This document shows positions 39,537 to 48,740 of a stretch of DNA of 64,000 bases, piece after piece. The translations under genes and the position numbers were made by a program. Source of the DNA: Actinomycetales bacterium (GTDB lineage: Bacteria; Actinomycetota; Actinomycetes; S36-B12); NCBI GenBank assembly GCA_018970025.1, contig JAGWXF010000003.1:62001-126000 (forward strand), given 5' to 3'. The notes below the pieces were generated by a model. The model was given only the letters and a program-made list of their open reading frames with translations. It made no database searches and had not been told where the DNA came from. Positions within the stretch are counted from its first letter, which is position 1; each line of letters begins with the position of its first letter.

Positions 39537-39848
39537 ATGAGCAGGCGCACCAGAGAGGATCCGGGTAGCCCTGCCAAGGTGCCGTTGCCGGCCGTTGAGC
39601 CCGTGATCCAGCTGCGAAACGTCTGGGTGCAGCGGCGCGTGCACCATGCTCACTACTACAACCTCAAACGGACCCTGCCGAACGCGGTCACCCGCCATTA
39701 CCTCGATCCGGGCTGACGTCCTGCTGGTGGACGAGGGCATCGACGCGGCAGATGCCGAGTTCAATGAGCGGGCCGCCGACCGGCTGCGGGACTTCTACGG
39801 CGCCTCCGGCACCCTCATGCTGTCGCCGAGCCCGACGCCCAACGATCG
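39537..39848 (+). pseudogene. Remnant of polysaccharide-export ABC ATPase (Wzt/TagH type) with internal deletion
   Basis: N-terminal PVIQLRNVWVQRRVHHAHYYNLKRTLPNAV; then in another frame the Walker-B/H region DVLLVDEGIDAADAEFNERAADRLRDFYGASGTLMLS; Walker A and signature region absent. Confidence 0.6.
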
Positions 39849-39919
39849 CGTCCCGGGCAATCACATGCAGACCAATCACCACCAGGGCCTTCACACCCAG
39901 GGCGAGTCGACCAGCCCGA

Positions 39920-40585
39920 CTACGGCAGGTAGACGTACGCGGGCTGCTTGGAGGCGAGCCCGACGACGCGATCGCAGTTCTCGGCCCGCAGCCAGATCAG
40001 ATACGCACGACCGGATGCCAGGCCGGCGATCTCGATGGACGGGTGCGTGCCGGCATAGGCCCATGACCGCCGGTCGTCGATGGAGTACTCGTACCCCGAG
40101 ATCGGCGTGCCCATATCCGACGGCGGGCGGAACCAGACCGTCGCGCTGTCGTCCTTGACCTGCGCTCGCAGGACTGCCGGTCGGCCCGGGGGCCGCCCGC
40201 CGGGAGTCTCGATCGGGTCAGATCCCTCGCTCACCCCCGCCGAAGCGACCGCGCGAACCCGGATCCGCAGGAGCCTGCGCCCGTGGCTCAGGCTCACCTC
40301 AGCAGGGCTTGCCGGCGCGACCCTGGGTGACCAGGTCACCCCGTCATCGCGTGACACCTGGTAGCCGAGGATGGTCACGTCGCCGGGTCGCTCCGGCGGG
40401 GTGAAGTAGACCAGGCCCGTTCGGCTGCCGGAGGCGAACGCGAGGCCGATTGGCGGCGAAAGCGCGATGACGGCTGGGTCGCCCCCCTCGTCGACGACAC
40501 GCCCCCGAGCAGTGGACACCGCATCGATATCCGATGGCGGCACGTGCCGGGCAATGGACATTCCCCAGAAAAAACCCATTGACAC
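39920..40585 (-). CDS. Fibronectin type III-repeat protein, possibly fragment
   Basis: Two FN3-like units (PPERPGDVTILGYQVSRDDGVTW; PPSDMGTPISGYEYSIDDRRSW). Confidence 0.5.
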   Translation of the reverse strand: MSMGFFWGMSIARHVPPSDIDAVSTARGRVVDEGGDPAVIALSPPIGLAFASGSRTGLVYFTPPERPGDVTILGYQVSRDDGVTWSPRVAPASPAEVSLSHGRRLLRIRVRAVASAGVSEGSDPIETPGGRPPGRPAVLRAQVKDDSATVWFRPPSDMGTPISGYEYSIDDRRSWAYAGTHPSIEIAGLASGRAYLIWLRAENCDRVVGLASKQPAYVYLP

Positions 40586-40679
40586 GCTCCCCCCGAGAAC
40601 CGCCGCGCATCACCATGCCAGGCGGGGCATCAGGAGGCAAGGAGCCTTGCGGCTAGGAAGCGGCCATATCCGCTTGCCG

Positions 40680-40910
40680 GCCTGTGGCATGATGTCGGCT
40701 CGGCGGTTGCACCAGTCGGCTCTCGAGGCGGTGTCCAGGTACGCGGGATCCCGCTCGCCCAAGGGTGACTGCTCGCCGGAGACGGCATCGAGCTTGCGCT
40801 GCAGGATCCAGGTGCGGACGTTCTCAGCACGACCGGCACTGAGCGCCTTGTTGTACGCGAAGGAACCACGGGTGTCCGACTGACCGCGGACGAGGACGCT
40901 CCGAACTCAC
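40680..40910 (-). pseudogene. OmpA-like C-terminal domain remnant
   Basis: Manual translation: SVLVRGQSDTRGSFAYNKALSAGRAENVRTWILQRKLDAVSGEQSPLGERDPAYLDTASRADWCNRRADIMPQA, preceded by an in-frame TGA. Confidence 0.6.
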
Positions 40911-41001
40911 GCATGTCCTCCAGGCGTCCGGACGCACGTTGGCAGACGAGCGGGAAGTGATGGTCCACTGACCGGTACGACAGCGGTGGTACATTTCCGG
41001 G

Positions 41002-41265
41002 ATGGTCGATCGCGTCAAGAAGTCCGTTTCCGTGCCCTCGGAATTGGACGCCGCCATCCGAGCCGCAGCCGAGCGATCCGGCATGACCTACTCCGGATGG
41101 CTCGCGCATGCCGCGCAGCGGGCACTCCGCATCGAGGCAGGCCTTGCCGCAGTCGCCGAGTATGAAGCAGAGCATGGCCCCTTCACCGCGCGGGAGCAGG
41201 CAGACGCGGACGCATGGCTTGACCGAATGATCGCCGAGGCCCAACCGTCGACCGGCGCCGCCTGA
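41002..41265 (+). CDS. Antitoxin (VapB/RHH-like) of type II TA pair
   Basis: VKKSVSVPSELDAAIRAAAERSGMTYSGWLAHAAQRALRIEAG; overlaps the next gene by TGATG. Confidence 0.7.
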   Translation: MVDRVKKSVSVPSELDAAIRAAAERSGMTYSGWLAHAAQRALRIEAGLAAVAEYEAEHGPFTAREQADADAWLDRMIAEAQPSTGAA

Positions 41266-41633
41266 TGGACATCACCTACGACACCGGCGCATTGATCGCT
41301 GCTGATCGGAACGACCGGACGTTCTGGGCCCGGCACGCAGGCGCACTCAAGCGCGGCTACCTCATCACGGTTCCTGCGCCCGTCGTTGCCCAAGCATGGC
41401 GCACGCACACGCAGGTGCTTGTGGCGCGCCTGCTCAACGGGTGCCTGATCGAATCGCTCACCCCCGAGCAAGCACGACGCGTTGGTGTCCTTGCCGCCTC
41501 GACTGGTGTTGCAGATGTCGTTGACCTGACGGTCGCCGAAGGCGCCCTGCGCCGAGGTGACATCGTTTGGACATCCGACCCGGACGACATCTCACGGGCA
41601 GGCCTCGGTCGGTTGTACGTCGAGCGCATCTGA
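41265..41633 (+). CDS. PIN-domain toxin (VapC-like)
   Basis: MDITYDTGALIAADRNDRTFWARH, acidic residues in VVDLTVAEGALRRGDIVWTSDPDDI. Confidence 0.75.
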   Translation: MDITYDTGALIAADRNDRTFWARHAGALKRGYLITVPAPVVAQAWRTHTQVLVARLLNGCLIESLTPEQARRVGVLAASTGVADVVDLTVAEGALRRGDIVWTSDPDDISRAGLGRLYVERI

Positions 41634-42216
41634 ACACCTGCTCGACAACGGCGCTCCAGTCGACCTGCGCCGGCAAGCCGGTGCCGAAGGCGTCCCGATC
41701 GCCCTCGCCGCGGGACTCAAGCACGGGCCGCGAGCCGCGCAGTTCGCGTGGCTCGACTCCCTCGACACCCCCAGCCGCTCCATCGGCGGCGAGGCCTCTG
41801 GTCCATCGTCGTCGGACCTGATCATCGGGCGCAGGAGCCGCACGCCTCCGCCTGCATCCAGGGCCCGTCAGTCGTGCAGCCCAGAGACGACGCCCTCGCT
41901 GCCGTGCCTGCACTGTCCCATCGACTCGACCTGCGGCCCGATCCCTGGCTCACCTTGCCACCCACGCCGATCTCATCCAGGATGATCACGCTGCCGCCCC
42001 GCCGCCACAGGTGGCCTGAGCGGCCGAGCAGATGACCTCAGGTCTCATCCGTCGGGCCGGCCCAGCTTCAGTTGCCAGCACGCAAGGTTCATTGACTCTC
42101 GGCAGGCCGCCAAGGTCTCCTCGCTCAACACGGGACAGACCCTGTGAGCGAACCGGCTAGTCGCAGGATTATCGTAAGGGCGCACACACTCCCGCACCCA
42201 AGACGAACACAGCCGG

Positions 42217-42525
42217 ATGGAGAACACGATGTACGCCACCCCAGAGCAGAGCGCCACGTGGTTGCGTGCTCGCATGGCCGAACTCGATCTTGGCTCCCTC
42301 GACGCGGTCGCTGAGCGCTGCGGCTCCGACAAGGGGAACATCTCGCGGATCTTCCACCAGCAGCAGCGGCCCAGGGTCGATGCGCTCGAGGGCCTCGCCG
42401 AGGGTCTGCAGGTCAGTGTCTACGAGCTACTCGTCCGCATTGGGGCCGTAGATCCCGATGCCGATCCAAACCCCATGCGCCGGAAGGATGGCCGCAGGGT
42501 GACCTTTAGCTGGCCACGGCGCTAA
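42217..42525 (+). CDS. XRE-like helix-turn-helix protein
   Basis: LGSLDAVAERCGSDKGNISRIFHQQQRPRVDALEGLAEGLQVSVYELL. Confidence 0.75.
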   Translation: MENTMYATPEQSATWLRARMAELDLGSLDAVAERCGSDKGNISRIFHQQQRPRVDALEGLAEGLQVSVYELLVRIGAVDPDADPNPMRRKDGRRVTFSWPRR

Positions 42526-42961
42526 CCCCCGGCAGCAGGACAACTGCCTCGTGCCAGGGCTCAAGCACCGCCGAGGCGCGGGCGGCGCACGTCGGCCCTG
42601 GTAGTCCTGGAGAAGCCAGAGGCAAGCACCCACGAAGTTCCGCAGGGTGCCATCAGGTCGATCCGCGGGCCGCCCACCACCCAGAGCACGGTCATGCCCA
42701 AGCCACCGAGCTCGCAGGCACAGCGGGCAATGCCGTCATGGGCCCCGGCGATGCCTGGCCGGCCAGCACCGCGGCAGCCAGCGCCAGCCACTGCATGGAT
42801 CGCCCGAGCGCGGCACGGCTACCCATCGGCGCAGTATGGCCCAGTTCGCCGCTCTGCGGCCGCAGGGCACTGCTCAGCAAAGTGACGTCCTTTCGAATTT
42901 GCGAAATCGCAACCGCATCTGGCGATTCGACAGCCCTGCCCGCACTAGCTCGGGGGGAACA

Positions 42962-43602
42962 ATGACACAGGCATCGCTCGGGGGCATCCCCGCATTCCTC
43001 AGTTACCTGGGGACGTTCCCTGGGCCGGATGCCGTTGCCTATGCGCTCGCCGGTGGGCCGCTGGCCTACCTCGAGACCAGCGATGTCGTGCTGATGCGGG
43101 GCGACGGCGCTGGCTCGCTCATCCCGGACGGCTGGAGTCGATCTGTCGAGTCGCTCGCCGGGCACGTCCCGCCCCTCCCGATGGCGTCCGAGCTGCCGCC
43201 CTCGTTGCGGCCCCGATCACCTGCCAGGGTCGAAGTGTCGGCGGATTTGCGGCCTGGGTCGCCCAGCCGCTGCAGCATGAGGACTTCCCGCTCCTCGGTG
43301 CCGTCTCAGCCGCCCTCGGCCTATGGATGACCCACCCGCTCGCTGGCCTCAGCACCCGAGCCCCCGGCCGGGAGGCCGGGCTGCTCTCCGATCGGCAGGG
43401 ACGCATCCTGCGCCTGGTCGCGGAGGGCAAGACCAACAAGGCCATCGCCTCGCTGCTCGGCTACTCCGAGTCGACCGTGAAGCTCGAGCTGAGCCGGACC
43501 ATGGAGCTCCTCAAGGCCAATGACCGGCAGCAGGCCGTGCAGGTCGCACGCAATCTCCACCTGCTGGAGCAGGCGGCACCACATGGCGAGGTCGCCGGGT
43601 AG
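42962..43602 (+). pseudogene. GAF-LuxR type regulator, frameshifted
   Basis: Frame 2 gives MTQASLGGIPAFLSYLGTFPGPDAVAYALAGG...PMASELP; frame 1 from ~43201 gives LVAAPITCQGRSVGGFAAWVAQPLQHEDFPLLGAVSAALGLWMTHPLAGL..LSDRQGRILRLVAEGKTNKAIASLLGYSESTVKLELS. Confidence 0.65.
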
Positions 43603-43721
43603 GGGCTCGGCAACGCCGGCGCTATCGTGGCTCGGTGCGCTTCGTCGAGGCCCAGCACGGTGCACGTCACGCATATATGGCAAGTCACGTATATCAACGT
43701 ACGGCGTGGCTCCGTGCGCAT

Positions 43722-44507
43722 ATGGAACTGCTTGGACGATACCTGGTCGCCGCCTGCCTGATCGCGGCGGTCGGCCCGCTGGCCCTCCCGACACCCGCCC
43801 ATGCGGCACCCCGCGAGCCACGCCCCGGGGACTGCTACGACTACCCCCGGTTCGCCACCGTCAAGGCCGCCGAGGCCTCCCCGGTGCCCTGCCGCCGCCG
43901 ACATGCCGCGGAGACGTTCCTGGTCGACCGGCTGCCGGCCTCGCTCGGGCCACCGCGCGCGGCGACCTACGCCGAGCGAGCTGCAGCAGCCCGACCCTGC
44001 ACCGAGCAGGCCATGCACCGGGCGATCGGCCTGGGCAGCCGCGATATCCCGAGCCGGTTCGAGGTCGTCGTGGTGTTCCCCACCAACGCCCAGTGGCGTC
44101 AGGGAGCCAGGTGGATGCGGTGCGATGCCGCACTCCTGCATGGGTCGACCTATGCGCGGCTCGCAGGCGCGCTGTCGGAGGTCATCGCGAAGGCCGCGCC
44201 CCGGGCGTTCGACTTCTGCACCCCTGGGGTCCCGGGGTCGAAGGCCAAGGTGGCCAGCCGCTGCACCCGGCCCCGGCGGGACTGGATCCTGATCGACGAG
44301 CCGCGTATCGCGGCCGCGACCGCCGCCTTCCCCGGGCCCGATGCGTCGGCGCGCGAAGCCAAGGCCCTATGCCGGCGGGCAGCCGCCCGCTACGACGACC
44401 CGGAGAATCGATGGTGGGCGATCTGGCCGAAGCGCGCCGGCTGGCGGGCCGGGTATCGGCTGGCCATGTGCTTCGTCCCGTACGCCGCCTACCGGGCCGG
44501 GCGGTAG
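43722..44507 (+). CDS. Secreted septum-formation-domain protein
   Basis: Signal peptide; RPGDCYDYPRFATVKAAEASPVPCRRRHAAETF pattern; start uncertain (ORF from 43635). Confidence 0.65.
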   Translation: MELLGRYLVAACLIAAVGPLALPTPAHAAPREPRPGDCYDYPRFATVKAAEASPVPCRRRHAAETFLVDRLPASLGPPRAATYAERAAAARPCTEQAMHRAIGLGSRDIPSRFEVVVVFPTNAQWRQGARWMRCDAALLHGSTYARLAGALSEVIAKAAPRAFDFCTPGVPGSKAKVASRCTRPRRDWILIDEPRIAAATAAFPGPDASAREAKALCRRAAARYDDPENRWWAIWPKRAGWRAGYRLAMCFVPYAAYRAGR

Positions 44508-44541
44508 GGATACCGACGCAGGCTCCAGCGCCGGCTCACGC

Positions 44542-44557
44542 CCCGGCACTGGCCGGG
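44542..44557. terminator. Small GC hairpin between convergent genes
   Basis: CCCGGC-ACTG-GCCGGG. Confidence 0.4.
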
Positions 44558-44558
44558 C

Positions 44559-45185
44559 CTAGTCGAGCTCGTCCCGGCAGATCCGCTCGATCAGCGGCCG
44601 CGGATCGATGGCGTCCGACTCGCCGCCGCTCTTCCAGTACTCGAAGTGCAGGTGGACGGCCCCGGGCGACCCGGTGTCGCCCATCGTCCCGATGACGTCG
44701 CCGGCCCGGACCCGCTGGCCGCCGGTGACGAGCACCTCATCCATGTGACCGTAGTAGAACTTGCTGCCGCTCACCCCGCGCATCACGATCTGCAGGGCCC
44801 CGTTCTCCTGCCGCTTGGTGCGGTCGATCCGACCGTCCTCGACGGCGTAGATCGGCACGCCCCGGTCGCCGCCCAGGTCGATGCCCAGGTGCCTGCGATT
44901 GCCGCGATCGGCGCCGAAGCCATCCCCGACCCAGAAGTCGCGCGTCGGGCACGCCATGCCGTCACCTTTTGATGAGCTGCGGCCGCTTGGCTTGCCGCCC
45001 TTGCCTGCCTTGCCCGGCTCGGATCGGCCCGAGGTGCCGGCGTTGCCGCCGCCGACGTGCGTGTCCTCCGCCAGGGCGGGGGCCGGGGCGAGGAGCAGCG
45101 AGCCCCCCATGACCAGGCTCGCCGCGCACCCAGCCAGCTCTCGGCGGGCCCGACGGGGGGACCGCATTCCGGTCGTCCACGGCAT
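44559..45185 (-). CDS. M23 (LytM) peptidase, secreted
   Basis: RRHLGIDLGGDRGVPIYAVEDGRI, YGHMDEVLVTGGQRVRAGDVIGTMGDTGSPGAVHLHFEYW. Confidence 0.9.
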   Translation of the reverse strand: MPWTTGMRSPRRARRELAGCAASLVMGGSLLLAPAPALAEDTHVGGGNAGTSGRSEPGKAGKGGKPSGRSSSKGDGMACPTRDFWVGDGFGADRGNRRHLGIDLGGDRGVPIYAVEDGRIDRTKRQENGALQIVMRGVSGSKFYYGHMDEVLVTGGQRVRAGDVIGTMGDTGSPGAVHLHFEYWKSGGESDAIDPRPLIERICRDELD

Positions 45186-45233
45186 CGTGCCACGCTATCG
45201 CCAACGAGCACGAGGCAGCGAGAGGGGGGTCAG

Positions 45234-46514
45234 ATGCGCCGCAGCCTGCTGGCCTTCACCGCGACCCTCGGGGCCGTGGCCGTCGCCGGGCTGGCCTACG
45301 CCGGCTGGGGGCTCGGGCAGGCCTTCGCCGACTCCGACGGGGAGCCGCCTCAGGTCGTCGTGGCCACCTGGATGCGCGACCATCAGCTGGGCTGGGCGGT
45401 GGCGCGGCTCGAGGACGTCTACTACGCGACCGTCGCCAGGGCCAGGGTCGGAGGGTCGCCATCGATCAGCGCGGACCTCGGCGCGGATCTGGCGGGCGAT
45501 CCCGACGCAGGCCCCAGCGCGACGCCAGCCCCAACCCCTATCGCTGGCGCGACGCCAACCTCGACCCCCGTCGCTGGCGCGACGCCAACCTCGACCCCCA
45601 TCGCTGGCGCGACGCCAACTTCAACCCCGAGCCAGAGCCAGAGCCCCAGCCCCAGCCCAAGCCGGACCCACCTCGACCCTCCCCCGCCCATCATCTCCCC
45701 GGTCGCCGAGCCTGAGCCGATGGAGGGCATCTGGCAGCCGGTCGGCGGCAAGGTCGACGGGCTGCCGGCCATGTATGCCACCCGGGTGCGCGCCGACGAC
45801 GTCCACACCTCCTACTACGCATCCGTGCTGTGGATCGACCCGACCCTGGCCACGACCATGTTCGTCCCCGGCTACGAGGAGCCGCTCGGCGGGCCGAACC
45901 CCTTCGACGGAGCCCTCCCCGAGGAGTACTGGCCCGGCCTGCTGGCCAACGTCAACGGCGGCTTCCGGCTCAACGACTCCCAGGGCGGGTACGCCTACGA
46001 CGGCCAGGTCGTCCGCCCCCTGGCCAAGGGGATCGCATCGGCCGTGGTCTACCGGGATGGCCGGCTCGAGATCGGCCGTTGGGGACGCGACTTCGCCGGG
46101 CTCACCGACGACATGATGGCGGTGCGCCAGAACCTCGCCCTCATCGTCGACAAGGGGGTCTCCCGGGTCTCCAACCCCAACGACACCTACGTCTGGGGCG
46201 GCACCACCGACAAGGAGAGCATGGCCTGGCGCTCGGCCATCGGCCAGCGCGCCGACGGCAGCATCCTGTATGTCGGGTCGCCATTCCTGTCCGCCGCGGG
46301 ACTGGCCGACACCATGGTGCGGGCCGGCGCCCAGCGCGCCATGGTGCTCGACATGAACGACTGGTGGACGGCTGGCTTCATCTTCCGGCACCGCAGGAAC
46401 GGGGAGCTGGTCTGCCGAAAGCTCGACCCGTCCATCATCGGCGACTGCGAGCGCTTCCTGCACCGGTACAAGCGCGATAGCTTCCACTTCCTGGCACGCG
46501 CCGCCCCGGATTGA
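45234..46514 (+). CDS. Phosphodiester glycosidase-like (NAGPA domain) secreted protein
   Basis: ANVNGGFRLNDSQGGYAYDGQVVRPLAKG, MVLDMNDWWTAGF; N-terminal TM then Thr/Pro/Ser linker. Confidence 0.65.
   Translation: MRRSLLAFTATLGAVAVAGLAYAGWGLGQAFADSDGEPPQVVVATWMRDHQLGWAVARLEDVYYATVARARVGGSPSISADLGADLAGDPDAGPSATPAPTPIAGATPTSTPVAGATPTSTPIAGATPTSTPSQSQSPSPSPSRTHLDPPPPIISPVAEPEPMEGIWQPVGGKVDGLPAMYATRVRADDVHTSYYASVLWIDPTLATTMFVPGYEEPLGGPNPFDGALPEEYWPGLLANVNGGFRLNDSQGGYAYDGQVVRPLAKGIASAVVYRDGRLEIGRWGRDFAGLTDDMMAVRQNLALIVDKGVSRVSNPNDTYVWGGTTDKESMAWRSAIGQRADGSILYVGSPFLSAAGLADTMVRAGAQRAMVLDMNDWWTAGFIFRHRRNGELVCRKLDPSIIGDCERFLHRYKRDSFHFLARAAPD
45541..45630. repeat. 30-bp in-frame tandem repeat in linker
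   Basis: TCGCTGGCGCGACGCCAACCTCGACCCCC(A/G) at 45541, 45571 and 45601; TPIAGATPTS repeats. Confidence 0.95.
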
Positions 46515-46643
46515 CGGCGACGGCTCAGCCGCGCCTTGGTGACCCACGGTCGCACGCCGATCGCGAGGTAGCGTTGCCCGCGGCCTTCGGGCTTCGTCAG
46601 TGCACCGCCATCCGGGCGGCAGAGATGGAAGGCGGCCAGGCAG

Positions 46644-48053
46644 GTGTCCGATATCGCGACGATGAGCGCCATTGATATGGCGAACCTCATAGCCGGGCGG
46701 CAGGCCTCGCCCCGCGAGTGCGCCGAGGCCGTCCTGGAGCGGATCGCGACCTGGGAGCCGCACCTGCATGCCTTCGTCGACCTCGATGCCGAGGCCGCCC
46801 TCGAGCAGGCAGACGAGGCGACCCGAGCGGTGACCGCTGGTGCCGAGCTCGGCCCACTGCACGGCGTGCCGGTGACGATCAAGAACCTGCAGGCGGTGGC
46901 CGGCTACCCGACCCGGCGCGGATCCCGGCTCACCCCCGATACCCCCGCGGCAGCCGACGCGCCGCTCGTCGCCCGACTGCGCGATGCCGGCGCGGTCGTC
47001 GTCGGCACCACCACCATGCCCGAGCAGGGCTGGACGGCCACCAGTGACAGCCCGCTGACCGGCCCGACGATCAACCCCTGGGGGCTGGGGCTGACCTCCG
47101 GCGGATCCTCCGCCGGCGCAGGCGCGCTCGCCGGCGCCGGCTGCGGGCCGCTGCACGTGGGCACCGATGGCGCCGGGTCGATCCGAGTCCCGGCGCACTT
47201 CTGCGGTGCCGTGGGCTTCAAGCCGACCTATGGACGCGTCCCCTACACCCCCGTGCCGAACAATGCGCACCTGTCCCATGCCGGGCCGATCACCCGAACC
47301 GTCGCCGATGCGGCCCTGATCACGGCGGTGATGGCCGGGCCGGATCCGCTCGACCTGGTCAGCCTGCCCGGGAGCATCCCCGCTGGCATCGAGCCCGGCG
47401 GCCTGTCAGGCCTGCGCATCGCCTACAGCCCCGACCTCGGCCACGCCCGGGTCGACCCTGAGGTCGCCGGCCTGGTGCGATCGGCCGTCGACGCCCTCGC
47501 CGAAGCAGGTGCGCACATCGAGGAGGTGACGCCGGCCTGGGGCGTCGATGGCCCGAGCCTGATCCGGGCAATGTGGGGGCTCAGCGTGCTCAATGCGCTG
47601 CCGGCCGACGACACGGTCGCGGCCCAGATGGATCCGGCCCTGGTGGCCTGCGCCCGCGACTTCGCCGAGATGACCGCACTCGAGGCCGTCCGGGCGACCG
47701 GGCGGCGGCTGGCCTACGCGGCCGCCGTGAACACCTGGTTCGGCGAGCAGGGGTGGGATCTCCTGGTCACCCCGAGCGCATCGGTGGCCGCATTCGAGGT
47801 CGGGCGCATGCAGCCGGCGCACTGGCCGCAGCACCCCTGGGACTGGATCAGCTGGGCGGAGTTCTCCTACCCGTTCAATCTCTCCCACGGCCCGGCGATC
47901 AGCGTCCCATGCGGGCTGACCGCGGCCGGGCTGCCCGTCGGCTTACAGCTCGCCGGGCCGCGCCTGGCGGACGGGCTCGTCCTGCGGGCAGCGGCCGGCT
48001 TCCTGGAGTGCCGGCCCTTCGAGGTGCTGCCCGCGCCGCCCGCCGTGCCCTGA
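46644..48053 (+). CDS. Amidase
   Basis: TSGGSSAGAGALAGAGCGPLHVGTDGAGSIRVPAHFCGAVGFKPTYGRV amidase signature. Confidence 0.93.
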   Translation: MSDIATMSAIDMANLIAGRQASPRECAEAVLERIATWEPHLHAFVDLDAEAALEQADEATRAVTAGAELGPLHGVPVTIKNLQAVAGYPTRRGSRLTPDTPAAADAPLVARLRDAGAVVVGTTTMPEQGWTATSDSPLTGPTINPWGLGLTSGGSSAGAGALAGAGCGPLHVGTDGAGSIRVPAHFCGAVGFKPTYGRVPYTPVPNNAHLSHAGPITRTVADAALITAVMAGPDPLDLVSLPGSIPAGIEPGGLSGLRIAYSPDLGHARVDPEVAGLVRSAVDALAEAGAHIEEVTPAWGVDGPSLIRAMWGLSVLNALPADDTVAAQMDPALVACARDFAEMTALEAVRATGRRLAYAAAVNTWFGEQGWDLLVTPSASVAAFEVGRMQPAHWPQHPWDWISWAEFSYPFNLSHGPAISVPCGLTAAGLPVGLQLAGPRLADGLVLRAAAGFLECRPFEVLPAPPAVP

Positions 48054-48065
48054 CCGGCCGGAGCG

Positions 48066-48587
48066 CTACGCCGCGCAGAGCTGGGCGAGCACGGCCAGGT
48101 CGGGATCCTCGTCCGGGTTGACGCCGATCCGGCTCAGCAGCTTGGTGACCGTGCCATCGGGCTCGGCCTCCGCCCAGCCGGCGCGGTGATCCAGGCCCAG
48201 GTGCGGCATCCCCGGCAGCAGGACGGCGCCGGACGCGGCGACCTCGATCTCGGGGGTCGACGGCCTGGTCTGCGCCGGCGGATGCAGGACGAGCAGCGCC
48301 GGCGGCGGGGGCTCGGCCAGGTCGCCCGGCCGCGGGGCCTGCTCCCCGATCGCCGGGCCCGCGCACATGACCAGGCCGACAGCCGTCGGATCAGGCTGAT
48401 CCGGCAGCGCCTCCACGGCGTGGAAGATCGCGCTGGAGCGCAGCCGGCCCGGCTGCGCCGCGATGCCGACCGCCAGTGCCAGGAATGCCGTCCACTCCCT
48501 GGTGCTGCTCGGCCATCGCCCGTGGATCACGAACCCGGCAATGGTGAAGTCAGGACGATGAAAGGGTGCGATCTCGACCGATGGCAT
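48066..48587 (-). CDS. Hypothetical protein
   Basis: Uninterrupted 173-aa frame with plausible start; no recognised family. Confidence 0.5.
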   Translation of the reverse strand: MPSVEIAPFHRPDFTIAGFVIHGRWPSSTREWTAFLALAVGIAAQPGRLRSSAIFHAVEALPDQPDPTAVGLVMCAGPAIGEQAPRPGDLAEPPPPALLVLHPPAQTRPSTPEIEVAASGAVLLPGMPHLGLDHRAGWAEAEPDGTVTKLLSRIGVNPDEDPDLAVLAQLCAA

Positions 48588-48740
48588 CCCTGCCTCCCTT
48601 CGACGCTGCAGCGAAGATTGCCCGAAACGTCCGTTAGCAGACAAGACCCATCGAGTGCCAGGTGTTTCGGACCGGTCCCGGATGCGTCATTCGATGCTCG
48701 GAGCATCCGCCGGACGTGCGCGTCCGCCTAGAGTGCGGCA

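Noticed and set aside
38433-43620. Integrase, transposase or prophage genes in the accessory island
   Set aside because: Looked for catalytic motifs in both strands of the listed ORFs and found none; island origin therefore unproven
45541-45630. CRISPR array or mobile repeat
   Set aside because: In-frame contiguous 30-bp coding repeats in a Pro/Thr linker
45621-47279. 552-aa minus-strand ORF spanning two plus-strand genes
   Set aside because: Antisense to the amidase and the glycosidase-like gene; low-complexity composition
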